DNA of 40,947 bases from NCBI GenBank assembly GCA_029936295.1, contig JAPYTH010000016.1, positions 1 to 40,947 on the forward strand. The letters run 5' to 3'. The position numbers and the translations under genes were made by a program. How positions within the stretch are numbered: the first letter of the stretch is position 1; each line of letters opens with the position of its first letter. The notes beneath the pieces are model-generated. The model saw nothing but the letters and a program-made list of their open reading frames with translations. It searched no databases and was not told the DNA's origin. Shown here piece by piece: positions 33,292-40,947 of the stretch. Origin of the DNA: TMED109 sp015660425 (GTDB lineage: Bacteria > Pseudomonadota > Alphaproteobacteria > TMED109).

Positions 33292-36000
33292 TTATTCTAA
33301 TTCTTTTATTTTTTTTACATATGTATATAACTTATCTAATGCTTCTTTTGGCGATAAAGCATCTAGATTAATAACTGACATATCATTAATTAGATTATTA
33401 ATAATCTCTGTTTTATTATTTGTCTTTATAAATTTTGAAGTACTGACTTCTTTTTCTTCCTTACTGAAATTGTTTAGAGTACCAGACGTTTCAAATTCTT
33501 GCAAAATTTTCTTGGCTCTTAGCAATACTGAATTAGGAATTCCAGCTAGAGAAGCAACATGAATACCATAGGAACCTTTGGCCACTCCGCTCATTACAGT
33601 ATATAAAAATATAACCTTATTTTCCCATTCCTTTACTTGCATAGTATGGCAAGACAAAGATGGAAGAGTTTCAGATAATTTAGTTAATTCATGATAATGC
33701 GTAGCAAATAGAGTCCTGCTATGAGAAGTATTATGCAAATGTTCTAAAATAGACCATGCAAGAGATAAACCATCATATGTGGAAGTTCCTCTTCCAACTT
33801 CATCCATAATTACTAATGATTTTTTTCCTGCTTGATTTAAAATTGCAGCAGTCTCTAACATTTCAACCATAAACGTTGAACGCCCACTTGCCAAATCATC
33901 CGAAGAACCAACACGACTAAATAAAGAATCTACAATTCCTATTGATGCTTTTTCTGCAGGAACAAAAGATCCTGATTGTGCAAGAATTGTTATAAGGGCA
34001 TTTTGCCTCAAAAAGGTTGATTTTCCTGCCATATTTGGACCTGTTAAAAGCCATATCTTATCTTCTTGATTCAAAAAGCAATCATTACTAAAAAATTTAT
34101 TTTCACCATGTTTTTGCATAACTAATTCAACTGATGGATGCCTCCCTCCTATTATTTCTAAGTTTTGATTATCTAAAATATTAGGCCTTACAAAATTATG
34201 TAATATTGAAACTTCTGCTAAAGAAGACGCTACATCTAAACGTGAAAGGGTATAAGATATATTAGCCAAAGCATCATGTTGTGCATTTATTAAACTTTTT
34301 ATCTCTTCAAATATACGTAACTCTATCTCAATGGCTTGCTCTGCGGCATTACTAATAGATTCAGAAAGTCTAGAAAGTGCTTCCGTTACAAACCGTGCTG
34401 CTCCCTTTAAAGATTGCCTGGGGATAAACCTTTCTGCATTTTTAATTTCTAGAAATTTCTTTTTTTGTAGTTGAGTAACTTCAAAAAAGTATCCTATTAC
34501 ATTATTATATTTAATTTTTAATGACGTTAATCCTGTTTTAGCTCTTTCTTCCACTTCCATTTCTAAAATATGCTGTCGGCTTTGATCACGAAAAGAACAC
34601 ACTTCATCTAGTTCTTTTGAATAACCTTTTTTTACAAAACCTCCATCTTTAACAAAAAGTGGTAAATTATCCGAAAGAATAGATTTTAGTAAATTTAATA
34701 ATTTGGAACACAAATTAAGATGTTTTTTAAGGACTATAAAATCCTTCGGAAACTTTTCAAATTTTTTATTATCTAAGATATTATCTAAATTATGCGCACC
34801 TTCTATTCCCAATTTAATAGATTCAAGATCCCTTGGCCCACCCCTAGAAAGAATTACTCTAGCTTTAGCTCTATCTATATCAGCTGAAGATTTTAATATT
34901 TTTCTAATGCTTTCTCTAACTGTGTTGGAATCTATTAAAAAATCTATCATATCTAAACGACCATTTATTTCTTCTATATTTGTTAAGGGGGCAGAAATAT
35001 CTTTGTCTAGTTGCCTAGCTCCCACTGCTGTTAGCGTCATATCTACAGCATCAATTAGACTTCCTTTTTTGTTTCCGATTAAAGTTTGACTAATTTCAAG
35101 ACTTTTTCGAGTAGAACTATCTATCCGCATTAACGATTCATTTTTTATTGATTTAGGAAACCTTATAGGAGGCAAATTTCCTTTTTGGGTTAAAGAAACA
35201 TAGTCCAATAAAGACCAGCAAGTTACAATTTCATTTTCTGAAAAGCTTCCAAAAGAAGCTAGCGTTTTAACACCAAAGTGAAGACAAATTAATTTTTCTG
35301 CTTTTTTACTATTATTTATATTTTGAATTAAAGGAGATACTACGCAATCGAAAGTTTTTTTTATCAAATCTGAATAGTAATTATCCACTGTATCCATAAG
35401 CAAAATTTCACTTGGTCGAATTCTTGCAATAACGGATAAAAAATTATTTTTGGAACATTCTTCTGTATATAATTCTCCTGTAGAAACATCTAACCAAGAG
35501 ATTCCTATGTTTTTATTATTGGTATTTATAGAAAGTAAAAAATTATTTTTGTCTGCATCTAATAAAATTTCTTCTGTCAAAGTTCCAGGAGTAACAATTC
35601 TTACAACTTCTCTTTTTACTAAAGCCTTAGTTCCTCCTCGTATTTTTGCTTCCTTAGGACTTTCTGTTTGCTCACATATAGCTACTTTATAATTATTTTT
35701 TGTAAGCTTCTCTAAATAGGGCATATATGCATGGTGAGGAACGCCACACATAGGAACTGGATCCCCATCATATTTTCCTCTACTAGTAAGGGCTATATCT
35801 AACTCCTTAGAAGCAATCACCGCATCCTCAAAAAATAATTCATAGAAATCTCCCATTCTAAAAAAAAGTAAGCAATCTAAATTATCTGCTTTAATTTCTA
35901 GAAACTGCTGAAACATTGGCGTTGTTTTTAAAAGTGTTGCACCAGTAACTTTTGATAAAAGTGGAAGTGTTTGCTGTTCTAATTTATTATCACTTGGCAT
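33292..36000 (-). CDS. mutS: DNA mismatch repair protein MutS
   Basis: MutS recognises mismatches and small loops and starts repair with MutL. The 902-residue product has the mismatch-binding N-terminal domain (TPMFQQFLEIK, DCLLFFRMGDFYELF with the Phe-x-Glu wedge), connector, lever and clamp, then the ATPase domain with Walker A GPNMAGKST (about 653), DEVGRGTSTYDG and FATHYHEL. Its ATG at 36000 is downstream of an extended -10 promoter. It diverges from maeB. It is relevant to indel rates in the homopolymer runs seen in trmB and rbfA. Confidence 0.98.
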   Translation of the reverse strand: MPSDNKLEQQTLPLLSKVTGATLLKTTPMFQQFLEIKADNLDCLLFFRMGDFYELFFEDAVIASKELDIALTSRGKYDGDPVPMCGVPHHAYMPYLEKLTKNNYKVAICEQTESPKEAKIRGGTKALVKREVVRIVTPGTLTEEILLDADKNNFLLSINTNNKNIGISWLDVSTGELYTEECSKNNFLSVIARIRPSEILLMDTVDNYYSDLIKKTFDCVVSPLIQNINNSKKAEKLICLHFGVKTLASFGSFSENEIVTCWSLLDYVSLTQKGNLPPIRFPKSIKNESLMRIDSSTRKSLEISQTLIGNKKGSLIDAVDMTLTAVGARQLDKDISAPLTNIEEINGRLDMIDFLIDSNTVRESIRKILKSSADIDRAKARVILSRGGPRDLESIKLGIEGAHNLDNILDNKKFEKFPKDFIVLKKHLNLCSKLLNLLKSILSDNLPLFVKDGGFVKKGYSKELDEVCSFRDQSRQHILEMEVEERAKTGLTSLKIKYNNVIGYFFEVTQLQKKKFLEIKNAERFIPRQSLKGAARFVTEALSRLSESISNAAEQAIEIELRIFEEIKSLINAQHDALANISYTLSRLDVASSLAEVSILHNFVRPNILDNQNLEIIGGRHPSVELVMQKHGENKFFSNDCFLNQEDKIWLLTGPNMAGKSTFLRQNALITILAQSGSFVPAEKASIGIVDSLFSRVGSSDDLASGRSTFMVEMLETAAILNQAGKKSLVIMDEVGRGTSTYDGLSLAWSILEHLHNTSHSRTLFATHYHELTKLSETLPSLSCHTMQVKEWENKVIFLYTVMSGVAKGSYGIHVASLAGIPNSVLLRAKKILQEFETSGTLNNFSKEEKEVSTSKFIKTNNKTEIINNLINDMSVINLDALSPKEALDKLYTYVKKIKELE

Positions 36001-36039
36001 CTTTATTTCTCTAATAAAATAAATTTATGTTGGAACATC

Positions 36040-36048
36040 ATTATAGCA
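36040..36048 (-). promoter_or_regulatory. Extended -10 element upstream of mutS
   Basis: The minus strand reads TGCTATAAT (36048-36040), an extended -10 box; the -35 region is poor. Transcription would start near 36033, giving a leader of about 33 bases. The identical nonamer occurs upstream of ppk1 at 40724-40716. Confidence 0.55.
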
Positions 36049-36186
36049 TATTGAACAAATTTTCTCATAAAAATTATATCGGTGTTAAACAAAAAAGTAT
36101 TTACCAAAAGTTCTGTATTAAATAGATAGACGTTATTTATTATTAACTGTAATCTTAACTCAATAATTAATTATATAGGTTAATAA

Positions 36187-38451
36187 ATGCCAAAGTCTTT
36201 ACACCCTAAAGATGCACTAAATTTTCATTCTAAAGGAAAACCAGGTAAATTAGAAATATCCCCTACAAAACCTTTATCGACTGCAAGAGATTTATCTCTT
36301 GCCTATTCACCAGGGGTTGCCGTGCCTTGTTTAGAAATAGAAAAAAACCCTGCTGTTGCATATGACTATACCTCTAAAGGTAATATGGTCGCAGTTATAT
36401 CTAATGGCACAGCCGTTCTAGGTTTAGGGAATATTGGAGCGCTCGCTTCTAAACCCGTCATGGAGGGAAAAGCTGTTTTATTTAAAAGGTTTGCAGATAT
36501 AGATGGCATAGACTTAGAAGTAAGCACAGAAGACCCTGATGAATTTATAAATAGTGTAAAAGTTTTAGGAAAAACTTGGGGTGGTATTAATCTAGAAGAT
36601 ATTAAAGCTCCTGAATGTTTTATAATTGAAGAAAGGCTTTCCGAACTTTTGGATATACCTGTTTTTCATGATGACCAACATGGTACGGCTATAATTGCAG
36701 CTGCAGGTCTAATTAATGCTTTAGACATAACAAATAGGACAATTGATAACTTTACTATGGTAGTAAATGGTGCAGGTGCGGCAGGTATCGCCTGTGTTGA
36801 ACTATTAAATGCCATGGGCATTCCTAAAAACAATATCATTATGTGTGATACTAAAGGTGTCATTCATAGAGAAAGAACCAACCTAAATCAATGGAAGTCA
36901 GCCCATGCTATTGCAACTAAAAAACGTTCTTTAGCAGAAGCCTTAGATGGCGCAGATGTCGCTTTTGGATTATCAGTTAAAGGTGCTTTTACAAAAGAAA
37001 TGATGAAAAAAATGGCTCCTAACCCCATAGTTTTTGCTATGGCAAATCCAGATCCAGAAATTACACCTGAAGAATTATATGAAATACGTCCAGATGCAAT
37101 TATTGCTACAGGTAGATCCGATTATCCTAATCAAGTTAATAATGTTTTAGGCTTTCCTTTTATTTTTAGAGGTGCTTTAGATGCTAGAGCATCAAGAATT
37201 AATATGGAAATGAAAATTGCTGCAACAAATGCTTTAGCACAATTAGCAAGACAGGATGTGCCTGATGAAGTAGCTGCAGCATATAGTGGAGCGGAATTAC
37301 ATTATGGTCCACAATATATTATTCCTACGCCTTTTGATCCTAGACTTATCACTACTATTGCACCAGCGGTAGCAAAAGCTGCAGCCGACTCAGGTGTTGC
37401 ACAAAAACCTATAAAAGATGCTTTAAAATACCATAGAGAACTTGCTATGAGATTAGATCAAACAGCCTCAATAATACAAATGATATCTTCAAGAGTAAAA
37501 GATAATCCTAAAAAAATGGTGTTTGCAGAGGGCGAAGAAGAAAGAATTATACGGGCTGCTTATCAATGGCATAAAGCTGGATATGGTGATTCAATATTAA
37601 TAGGCCGAAAAAGTAGCGTTTTACAGGCAATAAAAAGCTTAGGATTAAACCCTGCCCTTAAAGGAGTAGAAATTTTAAATGCTAAGATTAGCAAACATAA
37701 TGATCATTATGCTGATTTTTTATATTCTAGGCTACATAGATCAGGTTTTCTAAAAAGAGACTGTATAAGACTTATTAATCAAGATAGAAATAGCTTTGCT
37801 GCCTGCATAGTTGCAAATGGTGACGCTGATGCAATGGTAACAGGGACAACAAGAAATTATTATGCAAATTTAAAAGATATTCAACGTGTTATCTCTATAG
37901 AAAAAGAAAAAATATTATTTGGATTATCAATAATGATAACTAGAACAAGAACTCTTTTTATTGCAGATAGTACCGTAATCCATACGCCTACATCCGAACA
38001 ACTAGCGGATATTGCTATACAAACAGCAAATGAAGCAAAAGCACTTGGGCATACTCCAAGAGTTGCATTACTGTCATTTGCAAACTTTGGAAACCCTACA
38101 ATGAAGGGAACAGAGAGAATTCATGAAGCAATAGAAATTTTAAATAAAAGAAATGTAGATTTTGAATATGATGGAGAAATGAGTGCAGATGTTGCACTCA
38201 ATAAAGAATTACTAGAGCTTTATCCGTTTAGTGGATTATCTGAACCAGCTAACATTCTAATAATGCCTGGTCTTCATTCCGCTAATATTGCTGCAAAGCT
38301 TTTAGGACAAGTAGGAGGAGGGGAAGTTATTGGGCCTTTACTAACCGGATTTTCTAAACCTATCCAAATTATGCCTATAGGTGCAAATGTTAGTGAAATA
38401 TTAAAATATGCTATGTTTGCAGCACACGAAATAAAAATTAATGCACGCTAA
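36187..38451 (+). CDS. maeB: NADP-dependent malic enzyme with C-terminal phosphotransacetylase-like domain
   Basis: MaeB decarboxylates malate to pyruvate and supplies NADPH. The 754-residue product has the malic enzyme N-terminal domain (about 18-150; LAYSPGVAVPCLEI, HDDQHGTAII), an NAD(P)-binding domain (about 160-400; VVNGAGAAGIACVEL) and a C-terminal domain (about 430-750) related to phosphate acetyltransferase, thought to bind acetyl-CoA for control. The ATG at 36187 has AGG about 7 bases upstream. A weak promoter candidate, TTGAAC-N18-TATATC, is at 36051-36080. It is convergent with ppk1, and the two genes overlap by 4 bases at their stops. Confidence 0.97.
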   Translation: MPKSLHPKDALNFHSKGKPGKLEISPTKPLSTARDLSLAYSPGVAVPCLEIEKNPAVAYDYTSKGNMVAVISNGTAVLGLGNIGALASKPVMEGKAVLFKRFADIDGIDLEVSTEDPDEFINSVKVLGKTWGGINLEDIKAPECFIIEERLSELLDIPVFHDDQHGTAIIAAAGLINALDITNRTIDNFTMVVNGAGAAGIACVELLNAMGIPKNNIIMCDTKGVIHRERTNLNQWKSAHAIATKKRSLAEALDGADVAFGLSVKGAFTKEMMKKMAPNPIVFAMANPDPEITPEELYEIRPDAIIATGRSDYPNQVNNVLGFPFIFRGALDARASRINMEMKIAATNALAQLARQDVPDEVAAAYSGAELHYGPQYIIPTPFDPRLITTIAPAVAKAAADSGVAQKPIKDALKYHRELAMRLDQTASIIQMISSRVKDNPKKMVFAEGEEERIIRAAYQWHKAGYGDSILIGRKSSVLQAIKSLGLNPALKGVEILNAKISKHNDHYADFLYSRLHRSGFLKRDCIRLINQDRNSFAACIVANGDADAMVTGTTRNYYANLKDIQRVISIEKEKILFGLSIMITRTRTLFIADSTVIHTPTSEQLADIAIQTANEAKALGHTPRVALLSFANFGNPTMKGTERIHEAIEILNKRNVDFEYDGEMSADVALNKELLELYPFSGLSEPANILIMPGLHSANIAAKLLGQVGGGEVIGPLLTGFSKPIQIMPIGANVSEILKYAMFAAHEIKINAR

Positions 38452-40607
38452 TGATCAAAAAGCATAATTGCTTCTGGTCTATTTTTATTTAGCTCTAGTC
38501 CTCTTCCGGATAAACTTGGGTTTTTTATGAAATAATCATGAGCCGAAATTTTTGTTTTATCATATTTTAGGCGATTATAATTACCCTCGTTATCCATCTC
38601 CCAGCTTTGGTTAATATCATTTAAACTTACTATCATAATTTGTTTTAAAATTTGTGCATGAACAGTATGATTTTGAATAGGTATAAGTAATTCAACTCTC
38701 CTATCAAAATTTCTCTGCATTAAATCAGCACTTGAAATAAAAACTTTATTTTTAGAAGAAGGCATTTTTCTTCCTGCTGCAAAACAATATATTCTACTGT
38801 GTTCTAAGAATCTGCCTATAATACTTTTTACTCTAATATTTTCTGATAAATTAGTTACCCCTGCTTTTAAACAACACACCCCCCTAACAATTAAATCTAT
38901 TTTAACACCATTCGCACTAGCTTTATAAAGTGCTTTTATAATAACAGGGTCTACTATAGCATTACATTTAAACCAAATACCTGATGGCTTACCTGTTTTT
39001 GCATTTGCAATTTCTTCATCAATTAATCCTAATAATTTTTTTCGTAATCCTTTTGGGGCAGCCTCTAATAAATTCCAATCATCTGTATCATTATGACCCG
39101 TAACCATATTAAAAAAACGGGATGCGTCAACTGCATATTCAGGCTCACAAGTAAATAAGGACAAATCAGTATATATTTTAGCAGTGGTCGGATGATAGTT
39201 TCCTGTTCCAAAATGTACATATGTGTTAAGCTTTTTGCTCTCTCTTCTAACCACCAATGAAACTTTAGCATGTGTTTTTAAATCAACAACTCCATAAACA
39301 ACATGCACTCCTGCTTTTTCTAAATCTTGTGAAAGCTTGATGTTGGCCTCTTCATAAAACCGTGCCTTTAACTCAACAACTGCTGTAACCGACTTCCCAT
39401 ATTCAGCGGCTTCTATTAAAGACTCAACAATAGGAGAATGGTCTCTTTTAGTCCTATATAAAGTCTGCTTTATTGCAACTACTTTTGGATCTTTAGCTGC
39501 TTGCTGTAAAAAATCTACTACCACATCAAAACTCTCATATGGATGATGCACTACTATATCCTTATTTCGAATAGCTTTAAAAATATCATCTCCTGCATCT
39601 CTAATTCTCTCTGGGAAACGTGCTTCAAACTTTTTAAAACATAGTCTTTTAGAACCTGCATTATATATTTCTATTAAGCTAGACACTCCTATAATCCCAT
39701 CTATTTCAACAATGTCTTCTGGATTTACCTCTAGTGAATCTATAATCATTTTTTTTATAATTTTAGGGCAATTTTTGTCTATTTTTAATCGAACCACTTT
39801 TCCTCGTCTTCTAGTACGAAGTTGTTTCTGGAATGAAATGACGAGATCTTCCGCTTCTTCCTGAAATTCTACATCACTGTCTCGTATAACTCTAAATAAT
39901 CCACCTCCTAAAAAATCATAACCATCAAATATTTTATTACTAAATAGCATTAGCATTTCCTCTAAAGGAATCATTTTAAGAGTCTCTTTGATACACTCAA
40001 TTTTTATAAACCTTGGTAAAATTGTAGGCAGAGGCAAAAGGGCATTTCTTTTTTTATTGTTACTTTTATGTTTAAGCTGAATACTTAAAACTAATCCTAA
40101 ATTACCTACAAATGGGAATGGATGAGCTGGATCTATAGCGAGAGGTGTTAAAACAGGTAACACATTAGCTTCAAAATATTCCGCACACCATTCTTTTTCT
40201 TTAGAACTTAAAGAACTTTTTGTTAAAACATGAATATTCTTATCTTTCATTTTTTCTTTAAGTATCTTCCAGGTTGTTTGCTGGTTCATCATTAATAAAT
40301 TAGCTTTTTTATTTACTTCAATTAATTGTTCTTGAGGCATCATTCCATCGGCGCTTTTAATATTTACTCCTTCATCAACCTGCGCGTGTAATCCAGCAAC
40401 TCTTACCATATAAAATTCATCTAGATTACTACCTGAAATAGAAAGAAATTTTAGATTTTCTAAAATTGGGTGATTAATATTATTTGCCTCATCTAGAACT
40501 CTTTGATTAAAAGCAATCCAAGATAATTCTCTATTTATATAAGAATCGTTTAAATCATATAAACTTTTATGCTTTAATATAGAACTAATTTTTTTTTCAC
40601 TCGCCAT
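38448..40607 (-). CDS. ppk1: Polyphosphate kinase 1
   Basis: PPK1 makes inorganic polyphosphate from ATP, reversibly, at the membrane. The ATG at 40607 gives a 719-residue protein (MASEKKISS) with the family N-terminus NRELSWIAFNQRVLDEA. An in-frame ATG at 40658 would add 17 residues that do not look family-like, and neither start has a strong ribosome binding site. The catalytic histidines are in VHFGTGNYHPTTA and FLEHSRIYCF. SGSNLDEFYMVRVAG lies in the N-terminal domain. It sits next to a PiT phosphate transporter gene, so phosphate uptake and storage are grouped. Confidence 0.95.
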   Translation of the reverse strand: MASEKKISSILKHKSLYDLNDSYINRELSWIAFNQRVLDEANNINHPILENLKFLSISGSNLDEFYMVRVAGLHAQVDEGVNIKSADGMMPQEQLIEVNKKANLLMMNQQTTWKILKEKMKDKNIHVLTKSSLSSKEKEWCAEYFEANVLPVLTPLAIDPAHPFPFVGNLGLVLSIQLKHKSNNKKRNALLPLPTILPRFIKIECIKETLKMIPLEEMLMLFSNKIFDGYDFLGGGLFRVIRDSDVEFQEEAEDLVISFQKQLRTRRRGKVVRLKIDKNCPKIIKKMIIDSLEVNPEDIVEIDGIIGVSSLIEIYNAGSKRLCFKKFEARFPERIRDAGDDIFKAIRNKDIVVHHPYESFDVVVDFLQQAAKDPKVVAIKQTLYRTKRDHSPIVESLIEAAEYGKSVTAVVELKARFYEEANIKLSQDLEKAGVHVVYGVVDLKTHAKVSLVVRRESKKLNTYVHFGTGNYHPTTAKIYTDLSLFTCEPEYAVDASRFFNMVTGHNDTDDWNLLEAAPKGLRKKLLGLIDEEIANAKTGKPSGIWFKCNAIVDPVIIKALYKASANGVKIDLIVRGVCCLKAGVTNLSENIRVKSIIGRFLEHSRIYCFAAGRKMPSSKNKVFISSADLMQRNFDRRVELLIPIQNHTVHAQILKQIMIVSLNDINQSWEMDNEGNYNRLKYDKTKISAHDYFIKNPSLSGRGLELNKNRPEAIMLFDH

Positions 40608-40715
40608 AATTAATTGCTCATAATTCCAAAAATTTAAATAATATGAATGCTCTACCATATTATAAATAATATAAATTTAGATGTACAAAAATAGACCTGT
40701 CTTTAATAGGAAAAA

Positions 40716-40724
40716 ATTATAGCA
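40716..40724 (-). promoter_or_regulatory. Extended -10 element upstream of ppk1
   Basis: The minus strand reads TGCTATAAT (40724-40716), with no good -35. Transcription would start near 40709, about 100 bases before the preferred ppk1 start. No convincing Pho box is visible in the 40659-40757 gap. Confidence 0.5.
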
Positions 40725-40757
40725 CAAAAAAGTTTAAAAAGCCATAACAAGAGAAAT

Positions 40758-40947
40758 TTAAGCCCCAAAGGCAGCTTTAAGTGCAAAGAAGAATAAAATT
40801 GACATGAAAGCACCAGCAGGTAGAGTCACAAGCCATGATAAAAATATCCTACTAATGATTCGAGTATCTAATGCAGCCATTCCTCGAGCAATACCAACAC
40901 CCAACACTGCACCAACCAATACTTGTGTTGTTGAAACTGGAATTCCA
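40758..40947 (-). CDS. Inorganic phosphate transporter, PiT family (C-terminal part)
   Basis: The last 62 codons of a gene that enters from beyond the window, ending in TAA at 40758-40760. The translated part begins GIPVSTTQVLVGAVLGVGIARG, the PHO4/PiT repeat signature (P-x-S-T-T), followed by LSWLVTLPAGAFMSILFFFAL, a final membrane helix. PiT carriers move metal-phosphate complexes across the inner membrane using the proton or sodium gradient. It lies directly upstream of ppk1 on the same strand. GC is visibly higher than in ppk1. Confidence 0.87.
   Translation of the reverse strand, partial: GIPVSTTQVLVGAVLGVGIARGMAALDTRIISRIFLSWLVTLPAGAFMSILFFFALKAAFGA

Noticed and set aside
40659..40757. 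Pho box upstream of ppk1
   Set aside because: TTGTTATG-like fragments occur but no pair of 7-bp direct repeats with the right spacing was found; AT-rich chance is likely.

Overview
The window is a gene-dense, AT-rich stretch of a bacterial chromosome, most likely from an alphaproteobacterium. Three gene orders point there: fur-olsB-plsC-miaB-phoH-ybeY-corC-lnt-metK-trmB; rimP-nusA-ylxR-infB-rbfA-truB-rpsO-pnp; and mutS-glnD-murJ-trpS. The fused YlxR/L7Ae protein and the OlsB/PlsC pair agree. Low GC, very short spacers, 1- to 4-base overlaps and abutting convergent genes suggest a streamlined, probably marine, lineage; I cannot name the genus.

Layout. Bases 1-2280 look accessory: an amidohydrolase with visibly higher GC, a strong intrinsic terminator and an unrecognised secreted protein. 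Bases 2277-12670 (minus strand) run rimP, nusA, ylxR/L7Ae, infB, rbfA, truB, rpsO, pnp and a flavin-dependent nitronate monooxygenase-like gene, i.e. transcription/translation factors and RNA turnover. Bases 12764-22018 (minus) hold fur, olsB, plsC, miaB, phoH, ybeY, corC, lnt, metK and trmB. A tusA-like gene diverges from fur, and tsaB-rimI follow. Bases 23602-25115 (plus) hold a VanX-type dipeptidase and a polysaccharide-deacetylase-like protein without recognisable catalytic residues. Bases 25122-36000 (minus) run mutS, glnD, murJ, trpS, a TauE/SafE exporter, its TIGR02186-type partner, a universal stress protein and a NifU-like protein. maeB (plus) converges on ppk1 (minus), and the window ends inside a PiT-type phosphate transporter gene.

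Main observations. (1) trmB lies between metK and rimP but is split by one base at an A9T7 run. The downstream frame has no ATG, GTG or TTG codon, so the product needs a +1 correction, by transcript slippage or because the sequence has an indel error. (2) A consensus-like promoter overlapping the trmB stop and a terminator-like hairpin abutting the rimP ribosome binding site form a possible attenuator for the rimP-nusA-infB operon. (3) Several start codons are better placed than the longest reading frames suggest (amidohydrolase, rpsO, rimP, tsaB, ppk1). (4) Less characterised items are the secreted 194-residue protein, the cysteine cluster of the nitronate monooxygenase-like protein, the degenerate deacetylase and the TIGR02186/TauE pair. 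I saw no tRNA, rRNA, CRISPR array, insertion sequence or phage gene, and no gene-free stretch over 300 bases.
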